This document shows, in pieces, positions 8,352-21,023 of a stretch of 64,000 bases of DNA. Below the pieces are notes generated by a model, which was given only the letters and a program-made list of their open reading frames with translations, searched no databases and was not told the DNA's origin. The translations under genes and the position numbers were made by a program. How positions within the stretch are numbered: position 1 is the stretch's first letter; each line of letters starts with the position of its first letter. Origin of the DNA: Bosea sp. OAE506 (GTDB lineage Bacteria > Pseudomonadota > Alphaproteobacteria > Rhizobiales > Beijerinckiaceae); assembly GCF_040546595.1 (NCBI RefSeq), contig NZ_JBEPOB010000001.1:2419001-2483000 (forward strand), given 5' to 3'.

Positions 8352-8927
8352 ATGCCGCTCTTCTGCCTGTTCGATACCGCCATCGGCCCCTGCGCGCTGA
8401 TCTGGCAGGATGGGGCAATCATCGGCGCGCAACTGCCCGAATCCGATCCCGAGAGCGCGCGCCGGCGCCTGCTGCGGCGTTTCCCCGGTGCCGAAGAGGC
8501 GCCAGCGCCGGAGGTCGTCGCGGCGGCGATTGCCGACATCCGGGCGCTTCTTGCCGGCGAGCCGCGGGATCTCAGCCATCTCCCGATCACACTCGACGCT
8601 GCGAGCCCCTTCGAGCGCCGGGTCTATGAGGTCGCGCTGTCGATCCCGCCCGGCGAGACTCTGACCTATGGTGACGTGGCCAGGCGCCTCGGCGATCCCG
8701 GTGCGGCGCGCGCGGTCGGCGTCGCGCTCGGCCGCAATCCGGTGCCGATCATCGTGCCCTGCCACCGTGTGCTCGCGGCTGGAGGGCGCACCGGCGGCTT
8801 CTCGGCCGATGGCGGGGTCGATACCAAGCTGCGCCTTCTGACGATTGAGCGGGCGCGCACGGACCCTTCACCCGGCCTGTTCGAGGCGCTGCCGCTGGTG
8901 GCGCGGCCGCGCCGTCCCGGCGCGTGA
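8352..8927 (+). CDS. ogt: Methylated-DNA--protein-cysteine S-methyltransferase
   Basis: Suicide DNA repair protein that removes O6-alkyl groups from guanine. The acceptor cysteine is in the invariant motif PCHRVLAAGGRTGGFS, preceded by the helix-turn-helix YGDVARRLGDPGAARAVGVALGRNPVPIIV. The N-terminal ribonuclease-like domain covers about residues 1-85. The chosen ATG (8352) follows an AGACGG site and gives 191 aa, normal for Ogt; there is no AdaA-type regulator domain. The gene lies 88 bp after msrP on the same strand. Confidence 0.93.
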   Translation: MPLFCLFDTAIGPCALIWQDGAIIGAQLPESDPESARRRLLRRFPGAEEAPAPEVVAAAIADIRALLAGEPRDLSHLPITLDAASPFERRVYEVALSIPPGETLTYGDVARRLGDPGAARAVGVALGRNPVPIIVPCHRVLAAGGRTGGFSADGGVDTKLRLLTIERARTDPSPGLFEALPLVARPRRPGA

Positions 8928-8994
8928 ACCGGACGAGCCGCCGAGACGTTTCACCCCTTTCCGCCATCTCCCTTTCTTCGTGAGGTTTCGTTTC

Positions 8995-9549
8995 ATGGCT
9001 TCGTTCAAGCTCGCCGTCATCGTCGGCAGCAATCGCAAGGCGTCGATCAACCGCAAGCTGGCGCAGGCGCTGGCGAAGCTGGGCGAGGGCGCGTTCACCG
9101 CGAGCTTCGCGTCCATCGACGACCTGCCGATGTACAATCAGGATCTCGAGGCGGACGCCTGGCCGGAGAGCGCGACACGGCTGAAGGCGGCGATCGCGGA
9201 GGCCGATGCCGTGCTGGTGGTGACACCGGAGCACAATCGATCGATCCCCGCCGTGCTGAAGAACGCGATCGACTGGGCCTCGCGCCCCTCTGGAAAGGGC
9301 GTCTGGGGCGGCAAGCCCGCCGCCATCATCGGCACCAGCCCGGGCGGCGTCGGGACGGCCTGCGCCCAGCAGCATCTGCGCGATATTCTCGGCAATCAGG
9401 GCGCACTGGTGATGGGCGGCCAGATGTTCATCACCTGGAAGGACGGGCTGGTCGACGAGGCCGGCACCGTCACCGTGGAGGCCACGCGCGGCTTCCTGCA
9501 GGGCTTCATGGACAAGTTCGCCGGCCTGGTCGGGAAGCTCGCCGCCTGA
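8995..9549 (+). CDS. NADPH-dependent FMN reductase
   Basis: A 184-residue flavodoxin-like flavin reductase. The N-terminal IVGSNRKASINRKLA loop binds FMN phosphate. TPEHNRSIPAVLKNAIDWASRP is the signature of the FMN_red family, which includes chromate/quinone reductases and azoreductases; IGTSPGGVGTACAQQHLRDIL follows. It probably reduces quinones or free flavin with NADPH in the cytoplasm. Physiological substrate unknown. The convergent sRNA candidate ends 32 bp past this stop, and its terminator stem could also act weakly on this transcript. Confidence 0.9.
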   Translation: MASFKLAVIVGSNRKASINRKLAQALAKLGEGAFTASFASIDDLPMYNQDLEADAWPESATRLKAAIAEADAVLVVTPEHNRSIPAVLKNAIDWASRPSGKGVWGGKPAAIIGTSPGGVGTACAQQHLRDILGNQGALVMGGQMFITWKDGLVDEAGTVTVEATRGFLQGFMDKFAGLVGKLAA

Positions 9550-9581
9550 GGCCGCTGCCTGCCGCGACCGGCTCTCCAGCC

Positions 9582-9616
9582 AAAAAAAGGGCCGGCGTCC
9601 CGCGAGGGAGCCGGCC
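9582..9616 (-). terminator. Rho-independent terminator of the sRNA candidate
   Basis: Read on the minus strand: GGCCGGC (9616-9610), a 13-nt loop, GCCGGCC (9596-9590), then seven T residues. The plus strand has only TTTAAA after the stem, so termination is strongest on the minus strand. Confidence 0.85.
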
Positions 9617-9720
9617 TTTAAAGTTTGAAACATCCGGCTCAAACGCCAAACATCTCAGAGGGGAACGGCTGAAACGAACTCGATGCCGGGAGGAGATAGC
9701 AGAGCCCGTTCCGAACAACC
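9582..9720 (-). ncRNA. Candidate AbcR-like trans-acting small RNA
   Basis: On the minus strand a possible -10 TATAGC (9732-9727) and a weak -35 near 9757-9752 precede a segment of about 139 nt ending in a canonical rho-independent terminator. The 5' hairpin pairs GGAACGGGCT with AGCCGTTCC and shows CCTCCC in its loop. TTCCCCTC closes this hairpin and runs on past it, and GTTTGA/TCAAAC forms a second hairpin. Exposed C-rich anti-Shine-Dalgarno motifs and this layout are typical of the AbcR (alpha-r15) family of Hfq-dependent regulators of ABC-transporter mRNAs. Its neighbour is an LsrB/VtlR-type LysR gene. Family assignment is by layout only. Confidence 0.6.
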
Positions 9721-9945
9721 GTGAGTGCTATATCGATCGGCACCTGCCTTTTCGCAATGCAGCATGGGTTGGGTCCGCCATGCGCCAGTTGCATGAAGCG
9801 CGTTCAGATGACGCAATTTAAGTCTAAATCATTGATAAATATGCGCGCAACGCAGTCGCGAGGTCGCGCTGCAGCAAATCCCCAGCCCAGACTTTTTGCG
9901 ACGCAGCACGAAAATGCGCCATGGCGTGGGCCGGATCCCGGCAAC
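9721..9945 (-). promoter_or_regulatory. Upstream region of the sRNA candidate; no coding gene
   Basis: About 225 bp between the sRNA start and the LysR terminator hold no supportable reading frame. It is more AT-rich than its surroundings around 9815-9842. It contains CATGC-N7-GCATG (about 9777-9793), a dyad of the size LysR proteins bind, roughly 50-70 bp upstream of the presumed RNA start. Control by the adjacent LysR is inferred from the VtlR/AbcR relationship in other Rhizobiales. Confidence 0.35.
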
Positions 9946-9979
9946 AAAAGAGCCGACCCCGCGGTTCAGCGGAGTCGGC
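9946..9979 (-). terminator. Rho-independent terminator of the LysR gene
   Basis: On the minus strand GCCGAC...GTCGGC forms a GC-rich stem with inner CC/GG pairs, followed by TCTTTTGT. It lies 30-63 bp beyond the LysR stop codon and separates that transcript from the sRNA. Confidence 0.75.
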
Positions 9980-10008
9980 CCGGACGAATCGACAGCGAAG
10001 CCGCTCGC

Positions 10009-10899
10009 TCAGTAGGTCCAGCGCTGCGCCTTCTGGATCAGGAAGTCGCGGAAGACTTGGACGCGGGCGACCGACTTCATTTCTTCCGGATAGACCAGAT
10101 AGCTCTCGAGCTGCGGCATCTCTGTTTCGCGCATCAGCTGCACCAGCGGCGAGCCCGTCTCGATCAGGTAATCCGGCAGCACAGCGATGCCGGCGCCGGA
10201 ATCGACCGCGCGCTTCATCGCCGTGATGTTGTTGACGGTGAGATGGATCGGGCGGGGGTTGCGCTGGTCGCGGCCGAGAGAGCCGAGCCAGTGCACCGCC
10301 GTCAGATAGGAGGGCGAGGTTCCGCCGAAGGAGAGGATCCGGTGGTTGTCGAGGTCCTCATGGGTCTTGGGTTCGCCGAAGCGCTTCACATAAGCCGGCG
10401 AGCCATAGACGTGGAAATGGACGGTGAAGAGCTTGCGCTGGATCAGGTCGGGCTGCTGCGGCTGGCGCAGGCGAATGGCGATGTCGGCCTCGCGCATCGA
10501 CAGGTCGAGCTCCTCATCGGTGAGGATCAGATCGACCTTGATGTCGGGGTAGAGGTCCATGAACTCGGCCAAACGCGGCGTAAGCCAATGCCCGCCAAGA
10601 CCGCGCGTCGCGGTGACCTTGAGCTCACCGGACGGGTGCTCGCGCGTCTCCGAGAGCTGCGAGCGCGTGCGCTCGAGCCGCTGCGTCATCTCGCGGGCGG
10701 CACGCCACAGCAGCTCGCCCTGCTCCGTCAGGATCAGGCCACGGGTATGCCGGTGGAACAGCGGCGCGCGCAATTCCCGCTCCAGCGCGCCGATCTGGCG
10801 GCTGACGGCCGATTGGCTGAGCCCGAGAACATCCCCTGCCTTGGTGAAGCTGCCGGACTCGGCGACGGTATAAAAAATCCTGATGCGGTCCCAATCCAC
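10009..10899 (-). CDS. lsrB: LysR-family regulator of the LsrB/VtlR type
   Basis: N-terminal winged HTH at about residues 4-63 (DWDRIRIFYTVAESGSFTKAG, LSQSAVSRQIGALERELRAPLFHRH), then the LysR substrate-binding domain (SGELKVTATRGLGGHWLTPRL; NNITAMKRAVDSGAGIAVLPDYLIE). High overall likeness to Sinorhizobium LsrB and Brucella/Agrobacterium VtlR, and the same neighbour (trxB), support the name. In those species it controls redox genes, envelope functions and AbcR small RNAs. I use GTG 10899, 5 nt after a GGGGGAA ribosome site; an in-frame ATG at 10929 has none. The possible target sRNA lies just downstream. Confidence 0.8.
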   Translation of the reverse strand: MDWDRIRIFYTVAESGSFTKAGDVLGLSQSAVSRQIGALERELRAPLFHRHTRGLILTEQGELLWRAAREMTQRLERTRSQLSETREHPSGELKVTATRGLGGHWLTPRLAEFMDLYPDIKVDLILTDEELDLSMREADIAIRLRQPQQPDLIQRKLFTVHFHVYGSPAYVKRFGEPKTHEDLDNHRILSFGGTSPSYLTAVHWLGSLGRDQRNPRPIHLTVNNITAMKRAVDSGAGIAVLPDYLIETGSPLVQLMRETEMPQLESYLVYPEEMKSVARVQVFRDFLIQKAQRWTY

Positions 10900-11043
10900 C
10901 GCGGTTCCCCCGTTATGCGTTTGACGCATGTTGGGGGCTAAAATCCTTGAACGTCAATGCCTGCGTTGCGGTACAGCGCGCTTTTCACACTGAATTTGGT
11001 TACAAAAGTGATCAAATTCAGTGATGTGTTCGAGGAGATCGTT

Positions 11044-13064
<2,021 letters not shown>

Positions 13065-13163
13065 GTCGGCTCCTCGCGCGGGTGGTGCGGCTCGTTGCGG
13101 CACGCGCCTTGTATCGCCAAGACGCTGCGTCTACACCAGCGCAACCTTCTTCCGGGACCCCTC

Positions 13164-13628
13164 GTGCGCTCCAAACTCGACGATATCGACCTGGCGATCC
13201 TGCGCGAATTGCAGGGTGACGGGCGGATGACCAATGTCGAGCTGGCCAGCCGCGTCGGCATCTCGCCGCCGCCCTGTCTCAGGCGCGTACGGGCGCTCGA
13301 GGAGGCGGGGCTGATCACCGGCTACCGCGCGCAGCTCGACGAGCGCAAGCTCGGGCTGGAGGTGGTCTGCTTCGCCTTCGTGCATCTGGCGAGCCAGGCG
13401 GAGGCCGATCTCGAGGTCTTCCAGGCGAGGATCCGGGGCTGGGCTGCGGTGCGCGAGTGCTGGAAGCTCTCCGGCGACATCGACTTCATGCTGAAATGCG
13501 TGGCGCCTGACCTGAAGGCCTTCCAGGACTTCGTCGGCGAGCTGACGGCGCTGCCCAATGTCCGCAATGTCCGTACCGCGCTGGCGCTGGACCGGGTCAA
13601 GGACGAGCCGATCGTTCCGTTCGGGTGA
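13164..13628 (+). CDS. Lrp/AsnC-family transcriptional regulator
   Basis: A 154-residue regulator: N-terminal HTH (KLDDIDLAILRELQGDGRMTN, then VELASRVGISPPPCLRRVRALEEAGLI) and C-terminal RAM effector domain (VCFAFVHLASQAEADLEVF; CWKLSGDIDFMLKCVAPDLKAF). GTG 13164 gives the standard family N-terminus. Members sense amino acids and control their metabolism. The GNAT gene starts 4 bp after its stop, so these two form an operon. The divergent ELM1-like gene may share its control region. Confidence 0.9.
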   Translation: MRSKLDDIDLAILRELQGDGRMTNVELASRVGISPPPCLRRVRALEEAGLITGYRAQLDERKLGLEVVCFAFVHLASQAEADLEVFQARIRGWAAVRECWKLSGDIDFMLKCVAPDLKAFQDFVGELTALPNVRNVRTALALDRVKDEPIVPFG

Positions 13629-13632
13629 GACG

Positions 13633-14088
13633 ATGGTCAGCGCTCGCCTGGCCACGCTCGCCGATCTGCCTGCGATCCTGTCGCTCTATGCACAGCTCAG
13701 CCCGGGCGACCTCCTGCCGGATGCGGCGGCGGCCGATACCACATGGCGGCGGATCCTCGGCAGCGACATGATGAGCGTCCATGTCGCGGACGATGCCGGC
13801 GCCGTGGTCGCGACCTGCGTGCTGATTGTGGTTCCGAACCTGACCCGGGGCCAGCGTCCGTTCGCACTGATCGAAAATGTGGTCAGCGATGCGGCCGTAC
13901 GCTGTCGCGGCTTCGGCAAGGCGGTCGTTCGAGCCGCGACCGGCCATGCGTTCAGCCAGGGCTGCTACAAAGTCATGCTGATGACCGGGCGAAGCGACCC
14001 CGCCGTTCTCAGCTTCTACGAGTCCTGCGGCTTCGAACGCGGCAAGACGGCCTTCCAGATCAGGCGGCCGGCCGAGCCGACAGGCTAG
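13633..14088 (+). CDS. GNAT-family N-acetyltransferase
   Basis: A 151-residue acetyl-CoA-dependent acyltransferase. Motif A is ENVVSDAAVRCRGFGKAVVRAATGHAFSQG, with RCRGFG as the pyrophosphate-binding turn; LSFYESCGFERGKTAFQI is motif B. It starts 4 bp after the Lrp stop, so translational coupling and shared regulation are likely. The acceptor substrate cannot be predicted; an amino acid or small amine is plausible from the Lrp partner. Confidence 0.88.
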   Translation: MVSARLATLADLPAILSLYAQLSPGDLLPDAAAADTTWRRILGSDMMSVHVADDAGAVVATCVLIVVPNLTRGQRPFALIENVVSDAAVRCRGFGKAVVRAATGHAFSQGCYKVMLMTGRSDPAVLSFYESCGFERGKTAFQIRRPAEPTG

Positions 14089-14185
14089 GGCGAGAGCCCG
14101 GGCGCGCAGGATCCGGTCATCAGGGTAGCGGGACGCGGCCCCTCGAACGGCACAAAGGCGGTCCGAGGGAGCTGCCCGATTTCCC

Positions 14186-14662
14186 TCAGCGGAAGACGAC
14201 GCTGACGACTTCGTAGGACTTGCCGCCGCCGGGTGTGTTGACCTGCACGGAATCGCCGACCTTCTTGCCGATCAACGCGCGCGCGATCGGCGAGCCGATC
14301 GAGACCTTGCCGGACTTCACATCCGATTCGGGCTCGCCGACAATCTGGTAGCTCTTCTCTTCCTCGGTATCGTCGTCGATCAGCTTGACGGTGGCGCCGA
14401 ACTTGATCGTGTCGCTGCCGGCGAGCTTCGAGACGTCGATGATGTCGGCCCGGCCGATCAGCGATTCGAGCTCCTGGATGCGGCCTTCATTGAGGGCCTG
14501 CGACTCCTTGGCGGCATGATATTCGGCGTTCTCCGAGAGATCGCCATGGGCGCGGGCCTCCGAGATCGCTGCGATGATGCGCTGGCGCTGAACCTGCTGG
14601 CGATCCTTGAGTTCGGCCTCCAGGGCGGCGAAGCCGCCGGGGGTCATCGGAACCTTTTCCAT
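14186..14662 (-). CDS. greA: Transcription elongation factor GreA
   Basis: Rescues backtracked RNA polymerase by stimulating transcript cleavage. The N-terminal coiled coil (residues 1-75) includes the conserved tip [15 protein letters not shown], whose acidic residues reach into the secondary channel. The C-terminal FKBP-like domain carries [15 protein letters not shown] and [13 protein letters not shown]. At 158 aa it is typical. It lies downstream of carB on the same strand, 100 bp apart. Confidence 0.97.
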   Translation of the reverse strand: MEKVPMTPGGFAALEAELKDRQQVQRQRIIAAISEARAHGDLSENAEYHAAKESQALNEGRIQELESLIGRADIIDVSKLAGSDTIKFGATVKLIDDDTEEEKSYQIVGEPESDVKSGKVSIGSPIARALIGKKVGDSVQVNTPGGGKSYEVVSVVFR

Positions 14663-14762
14663 CGTCTCGTCCCATCATCCGAAAGCGGGTCCTCGCCGGC
14701 GGCATCCCGGCCGCCTGCGCCCCGCTTCCTGTCGTTTGTAAAACTTCGTCGGCGCTCCGCCC

Positions 14763-18125
<3,363 letters not shown>

Positions 18126-18192
18126 GGGGCTCGACTTCGTCTTGGGGCAGGCGCGCGCACTCGCTGCCGTCCGATCACGAGAGCGGGCCGGT

Positions 18193-18224
18193 GCGAGCGC
18201 CTGAGATGAATGCTAGGCGCTCGC
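18193..18224. promoter_or_regulatory. 10-bp hairpin in the carB upstream region
   Basis: GCGAGCGCCT (18193-18202) and AGGCGCTCGC (18215-18224) are perfect inverted repeats with a 12-nt loop, about 70-100 nt upstream of the carB ATG. A TATAGC that could serve as the carB -10 overlaps its outer edge on the minus strand. It may be an operator or a leader hairpin. No T-run follows on either strand. The rest of the 219-bp gap before the GtrA gene holds nothing else I can name. Confidence 0.35.
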
Positions 18225-18344
18225 TATAGAGGGGAGGAGCGGCTCAGGGAAGCGGAAAGCGCGCGAGCAGCCTGTCCGCACACAGGCCACGACGGGCGGG
18301 CGACCGTTCAGGCTTCGTTGGGGCAAAGCCTGTAAGGAGGCGCC

Positions 18345-18749
18345 ATGCCGCTACGCCGCTACCCCCGCCAGACCCGCCAGCTCCTCGCCTATGTCCTTGC
18401 GGGCGGCCTGACGGCCGTCGCGCATTACGGCGTGCTGGTCGGCCTGGTCGAACTCGCCCATGTCGATCCCGTGCCGGCGACCTTGGCGGGGTTCGTGGTC
18501 GGCGCCTTCGTGTCCTATGCGCTCAACCGGTGGATGACCTTCGAGGCCACCCGCAGCCATGCCCAGGCGACCTGGCGCTTTGGGCTGATCGCCGTCGGCG
18601 GGTTCGGCTTGACCTGGGTGCTGATGCACCTGTTCGTGGCACGGCTCGGGCTGCCCTATCTGCCCATGCAGTTCGTCACCACGGGCTTCGTGATGGTGTT
18701 CTCGTTCCTGGGGCACAAGTTCTTCTCGTTCGCCGATCGGGCGGGGTGA
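18345..18749 (+). CDS. GtrA-family membrane protein
   Basis: A 134-residue protein with four transmembrane helices: LLAYVLAGGLTAVAHYGVLV, ATLAGFVVGAFVSYALNRWM, FGLIAVGGFGLTWVLMHL and MQFVTTGFVMVFSFLGHKFF. SYALNRWMTFEATR is the GtrA signature. GtrA proteins are thought to flip polyprenyl-phosphate sugars for surface glycosylation. No GtrB-type glycosyltransferase is adjacent. A strong ribosome site (TAAGGAGG) sets ATG 18345. Confidence 0.88.
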   Translation: MPLRRYPRQTRQLLAYVLAGGLTAVAHYGVLVGLVELAHVDPVPATLAGFVVGAFVSYALNRWMTFEATRSHAQATWRFGLIAVGGFGLTWVLMHLFVARLGLPYLPMQFVTTGFVMVFSFLGHKFFSFADRAG

Positions 18750-18761
18750 CGGTCTCGGGCG

Positions 18762-19457
18762 TCAGGACGCAATGTCGCCCAGGGATCGGCGGCCGGCCGC
18801 CAGATCGGCGAGCAGAGCGACATGGACGTCGAGGGCGTCGATGACAGGATAGCCCGGGTTCTGACCGTCGAACGCCAAATTGAGGTCGGTTCCCGCCAGA
18901 ACGATCGCGTCGGCGCCCGCCGCGATCATGCGTCGCCCGGCATCGAGGAACAACGCACGTTGCGCCGGCGAGCAGGTCCCGGCGACGGCCATGTCCTGGT
19001 AGGTCTGGCCGAGGAGGTCGATCTCGTCGTCCAGCGTGATCGCCCTGGTGTCGACGAGCTGGCCGTAAAGCCGCGTCCGCATCACCACCCGCGTTCCCAG
19101 AAGCCCGATCTGCTCGATGCCCTTGGCGACGAAGAACGCATCGAGCGGTGCGACAGCCGACACGATCGGCAACGGCGAGAGCGCCGCCAGTTCATCGAGG
19201 CAGAAATGCGCACCGAGCGAAGACAGGGCAACGCAATCGCACCCCGCGTGTTTCAGACGTTCCACCAGGGGAAGGAAGGCCTCGGCCTGCTCGGCCTTCC
19301 GATCAGCGAGATTGTTGCGGATCAGCTCCTGGATCTCACCGTGAACGATGGTGAGCTCGAGCTTCGAGACGCCGCGTGCCGCAGCCGCCGCCACAAGGCG
19401 CTGGTAGTAGACGACCGTCGCCGCCACGCCGATGCCGCCGATCAAGCCGATATGCAC
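18762..19457 (-). CDS. Aspartate/glutamate racemase-like protein lacking both catalytic cysteines
   Basis: The fold matches Asp/Glu racemases: N-terminal HIGLIGGIGVAATVVYYQRL, the internal repeat IGLLGTRVVMRTRLY, and 231 aa in total. The two cysteines that act as acid/base in PLP-independent racemases are absent. The first site reads LSSLGAHF, where CNTxH is expected; the second reads VLAGTDLNL, where GCTEL is expected, with Gly189 replacing Cys. Cys73, Cys75 and Cys86 are near site one but not at the motif position. It may be a non-racemase member or a binding protein. It stands alone between convergent and co-oriented genes. Confidence 0.78.
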   Translation of the reverse strand: MHIGLIGGIGVAATVVYYQRLVAAAAARGVSKLELTIVHGEIQELIRNNLADRKAEQAEAFLPLVERLKHAGCDCVALSSLGAHFCLDELAALSPLPIVSAVAPLDAFFVAKGIEQIGLLGTRVVMRTRLYGQLVDTRAITLDDEIDLLGQTYQDMAVAGTCSPAQRALFLDAGRRMIAAGADAIVLAGTDLNLAFDGQNPGYPVIDALDVHVALLADLAAGRRSLGDIAS

Positions 19458-19496
19458 GGGCCGTTTCCTCCTGGCTGAGGCGATGGCGCAGAGCCA

Positions 19497-20189
19497 TTAC
19501 CCCGCCTTGCGCCCCACCAGCGTCAGCCGGTGCGGGTTGTGGCCGAAGTTCTTCGCGGGCGACACCTCCGCGAAGCCTGCCGCCGCGATCAGGCCGGTGA
19601 TGTCGTCGATGCGATAGGTCGAGAGGCCGTATTGCGCCCGCAGCTTGCGGTAGTCCGAGAAGGCGGTTCGGACGAGGCCGGCGAGTGCCGCCGTGAGGAA
19701 CCCGCCGCGCCAGGCGAAGGCGAGCAGCTGCGAGGCATCGGTCAGCGGGCTGACATCGGGCGGGATGATGTCGGCGACGACGAGTTTGCCGCCCGGCTTG
19801 AGCTTGCCGCGCCAGGTGGCGAGCAGGGCGACGAGTTCATCGCGCGAGAGATACTGGATCAGCGAATTGGCGACGACGAGATCCAGCGTCTGGTCGGGCA
19901 GCGCCTCGACCTCCTCGGGCGAGACCACCGCGACATTCGCCTTGCCGCCCAGCATGGCGCGCAGCTTGTCGCGCACGCTGGGTGCGGCCTCGCAGAGAAA
20001 GAGCTTGGCGCAATGGCCGGCGACGCGGCCGGCGTCGAGCGCCTCGCCGCAGCCATGGTCGAGCACGACGGCGTCGGGCGCCGGGATATGGCCGATCAGG
20101 TCGGTCGCGATCTGGCGGTAGTGCAGGGCCTTGTGGCGGGGCGAGACATAGATCGCGTGTTCGCCGTTCCAGAAATCGCGCCAGGACAT
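19497..20189 (-). CDS. Class I SAM-dependent methyltransferase
   Basis: A 230-residue Rossmann-fold methyltransferase: AVVLDHGCGEALDAGRVAG is motif I, LDLVVANSLIQYLSRDELVAL is motif IV, and LKPGGKLVVADIIPP is the post-motif strand. It begins MSWRDFWNGEHAIYVS, as in small-molecule methyltransferases of the Methyltransf_11/25 type. ATG 20189 was chosen over the longer frame, whose first 17 residues are low-complexity. The substrate is unknown. It sits 39 bp upstream of the racemase-like gene on the same strand. Confidence 0.85.
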   Translation of the reverse strand: MSWRDFWNGEHAIYVSPRHKALHYRQIATDLIGHIPAPDAVVLDHGCGEALDAGRVAGHCAKLFLCEAAPSVRDKLRAMLGGKANVAVVSPEEVEALPDQTLDLVVANSLIQYLSRDELVALLATWRGKLKPGGKLVVADIIPPDVSPLTDASQLLAFAWRGGFLTAALAGLVRTAFSDYRKLRAQYGLSTYRIDDITGLIAAAGFAEVSPAKNFGHNPHRLTLVGRKAG

Positions 20190-20279
20190 GCTTCGCCGTT
20201 CCGCAGGATGCGCGGCCGGCGCCGCGCGGGTGGCGAGCACTATGCCGCCGGCGACCGGCTTAGCAAGCGCAGGAGCGCG

Positions 20280-20504
20280 TCAGAGCGGCGCGACGACGCG
20301 CTCCTCATGGGCCTGGATAAAGGTGAGGGCGGCGCCCCGGAACATCGTCCAGGCGGGGACATCGCGGCCGTTGACCTGGCCGCGGACATCGTGGCGCAGG
20401 AGTTCCGGATCGGCGCCTTCGCCCGACAGCAGGCCATCGGGGTCGATCCGGGCCGAGCGGCAAAGCGCGCGTGCGATGCGGTTGATGCGGTCGTCGTCCA
20501 TCAT
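20280..20504 (-). CDS. Small hypothetical protein
   Basis: I do not recognise this gene. From the MM pair at 20504/20501 it encodes about 74 residues (MMDDDRINRIARALCRSARI, ending HEERVVAPL), charged and probably helical, with no signal peptide or membrane segment. Its first 20 residues resemble the recognition helix of many short alphaproteobacterial hypotheticals. It lies between the methyltransferase and PilZ genes on the same strand. Coding status rests on composition and context only. Confidence 0.5.
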   Translation of the reverse strand: MMDDDRINRIARALCRSARIDPDGLLSGEGADPELLRHDVRGQVNGRDVPAWTMFRGAALTFIQAHEERVVAPL

Positions 20505-20619
20505 GGTCCCGTCACGCGGCAGAGGCGTCGTCGAGCCGTGGAACGCGCATGGCCGTCTCAGGTTCCCCGAGCCGTCCCGATCCTGCATTTGCAGCGTGGA
20601 ATTGCTCATGCCGCTGGGC

Positions 20620-20883
20620 TCACATGGCGTCGGCATCGGCCGCGAAGCGGATGCCGATCTCGCCGCGCTGAATCCAGACGATGGTGGCGCGCTTCGAGAC
20701 CTCCATCACCTCGTCCCGCAGATGCAGTTCGAGCGGCAGCGGGCGGTCGCTCTGCGGTTTCAGCCTTGCGCCCGTCGCCGAGAGGTCGAGAATGCGGCAT
20801 TCGACGAGAAAGCGCTGCGAGCGGTCGAACAGCTTCGCCATCCGCAGATGCGAGCGCCAGCGCTTCGAAAACCGCTTGTCCAT
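20620..20883 (-). CDS. PilZ-domain protein
   Basis: An 87-residue single-domain PilZ protein. RFLVECRILDLSATGARL matches the DxSxxGA part of the cyclic-di-GMP motif; ELHLRDEVMEVSKRATIVW and EIGIRFA are later strands. The RxxxR half of the motif would lie in the N-terminal basic stretch (KRFSKRWRSHLRMAKLFDRS), but the exact Args are uncertain, so c-di-GMP binding is likely rather than certain. It is a stand-alone adaptor with no linked catalytic domain. Confidence 0.75.
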   Translation of the reverse strand: MDKRFSKRWRSHLRMAKLFDRSQRFLVECRILDLSATGARLKPQSDRPLPLELHLRDEVMEVSKRATIVWIQRGEIGIRFAADADAM

Positions 20884-21023
20884 CCCGTCCCATCCGCTCC
20901 CTGCTCTCGGCGGCAGCATCGTGCAGCGTCAGGATGGAGCGGGGCTGACGTTGCTGTGTTGTTGCCGGAGGTTTCGCCGAATGCTTCGACATGCTCTAAA
21001 TCGCGGCGGGGTGAGGGCTGCGA

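Noticed and set aside
9721..10941. Plus-strand 406-codon frame across the sRNA upstream region and LysR
   Set aside because: Antisense to the LysR gene for most of its length, with no ribosome site and no recognisable domain.
13065..13103. Longer N-terminus of the ELM1-like protein from GTG 13103
   Set aside because: GTG 13064 has an ideal GAGGAG ribosome site at 6 nt and gives the family-like start; the extra 13 residues look like non-coding Ala/Arg/Pro.
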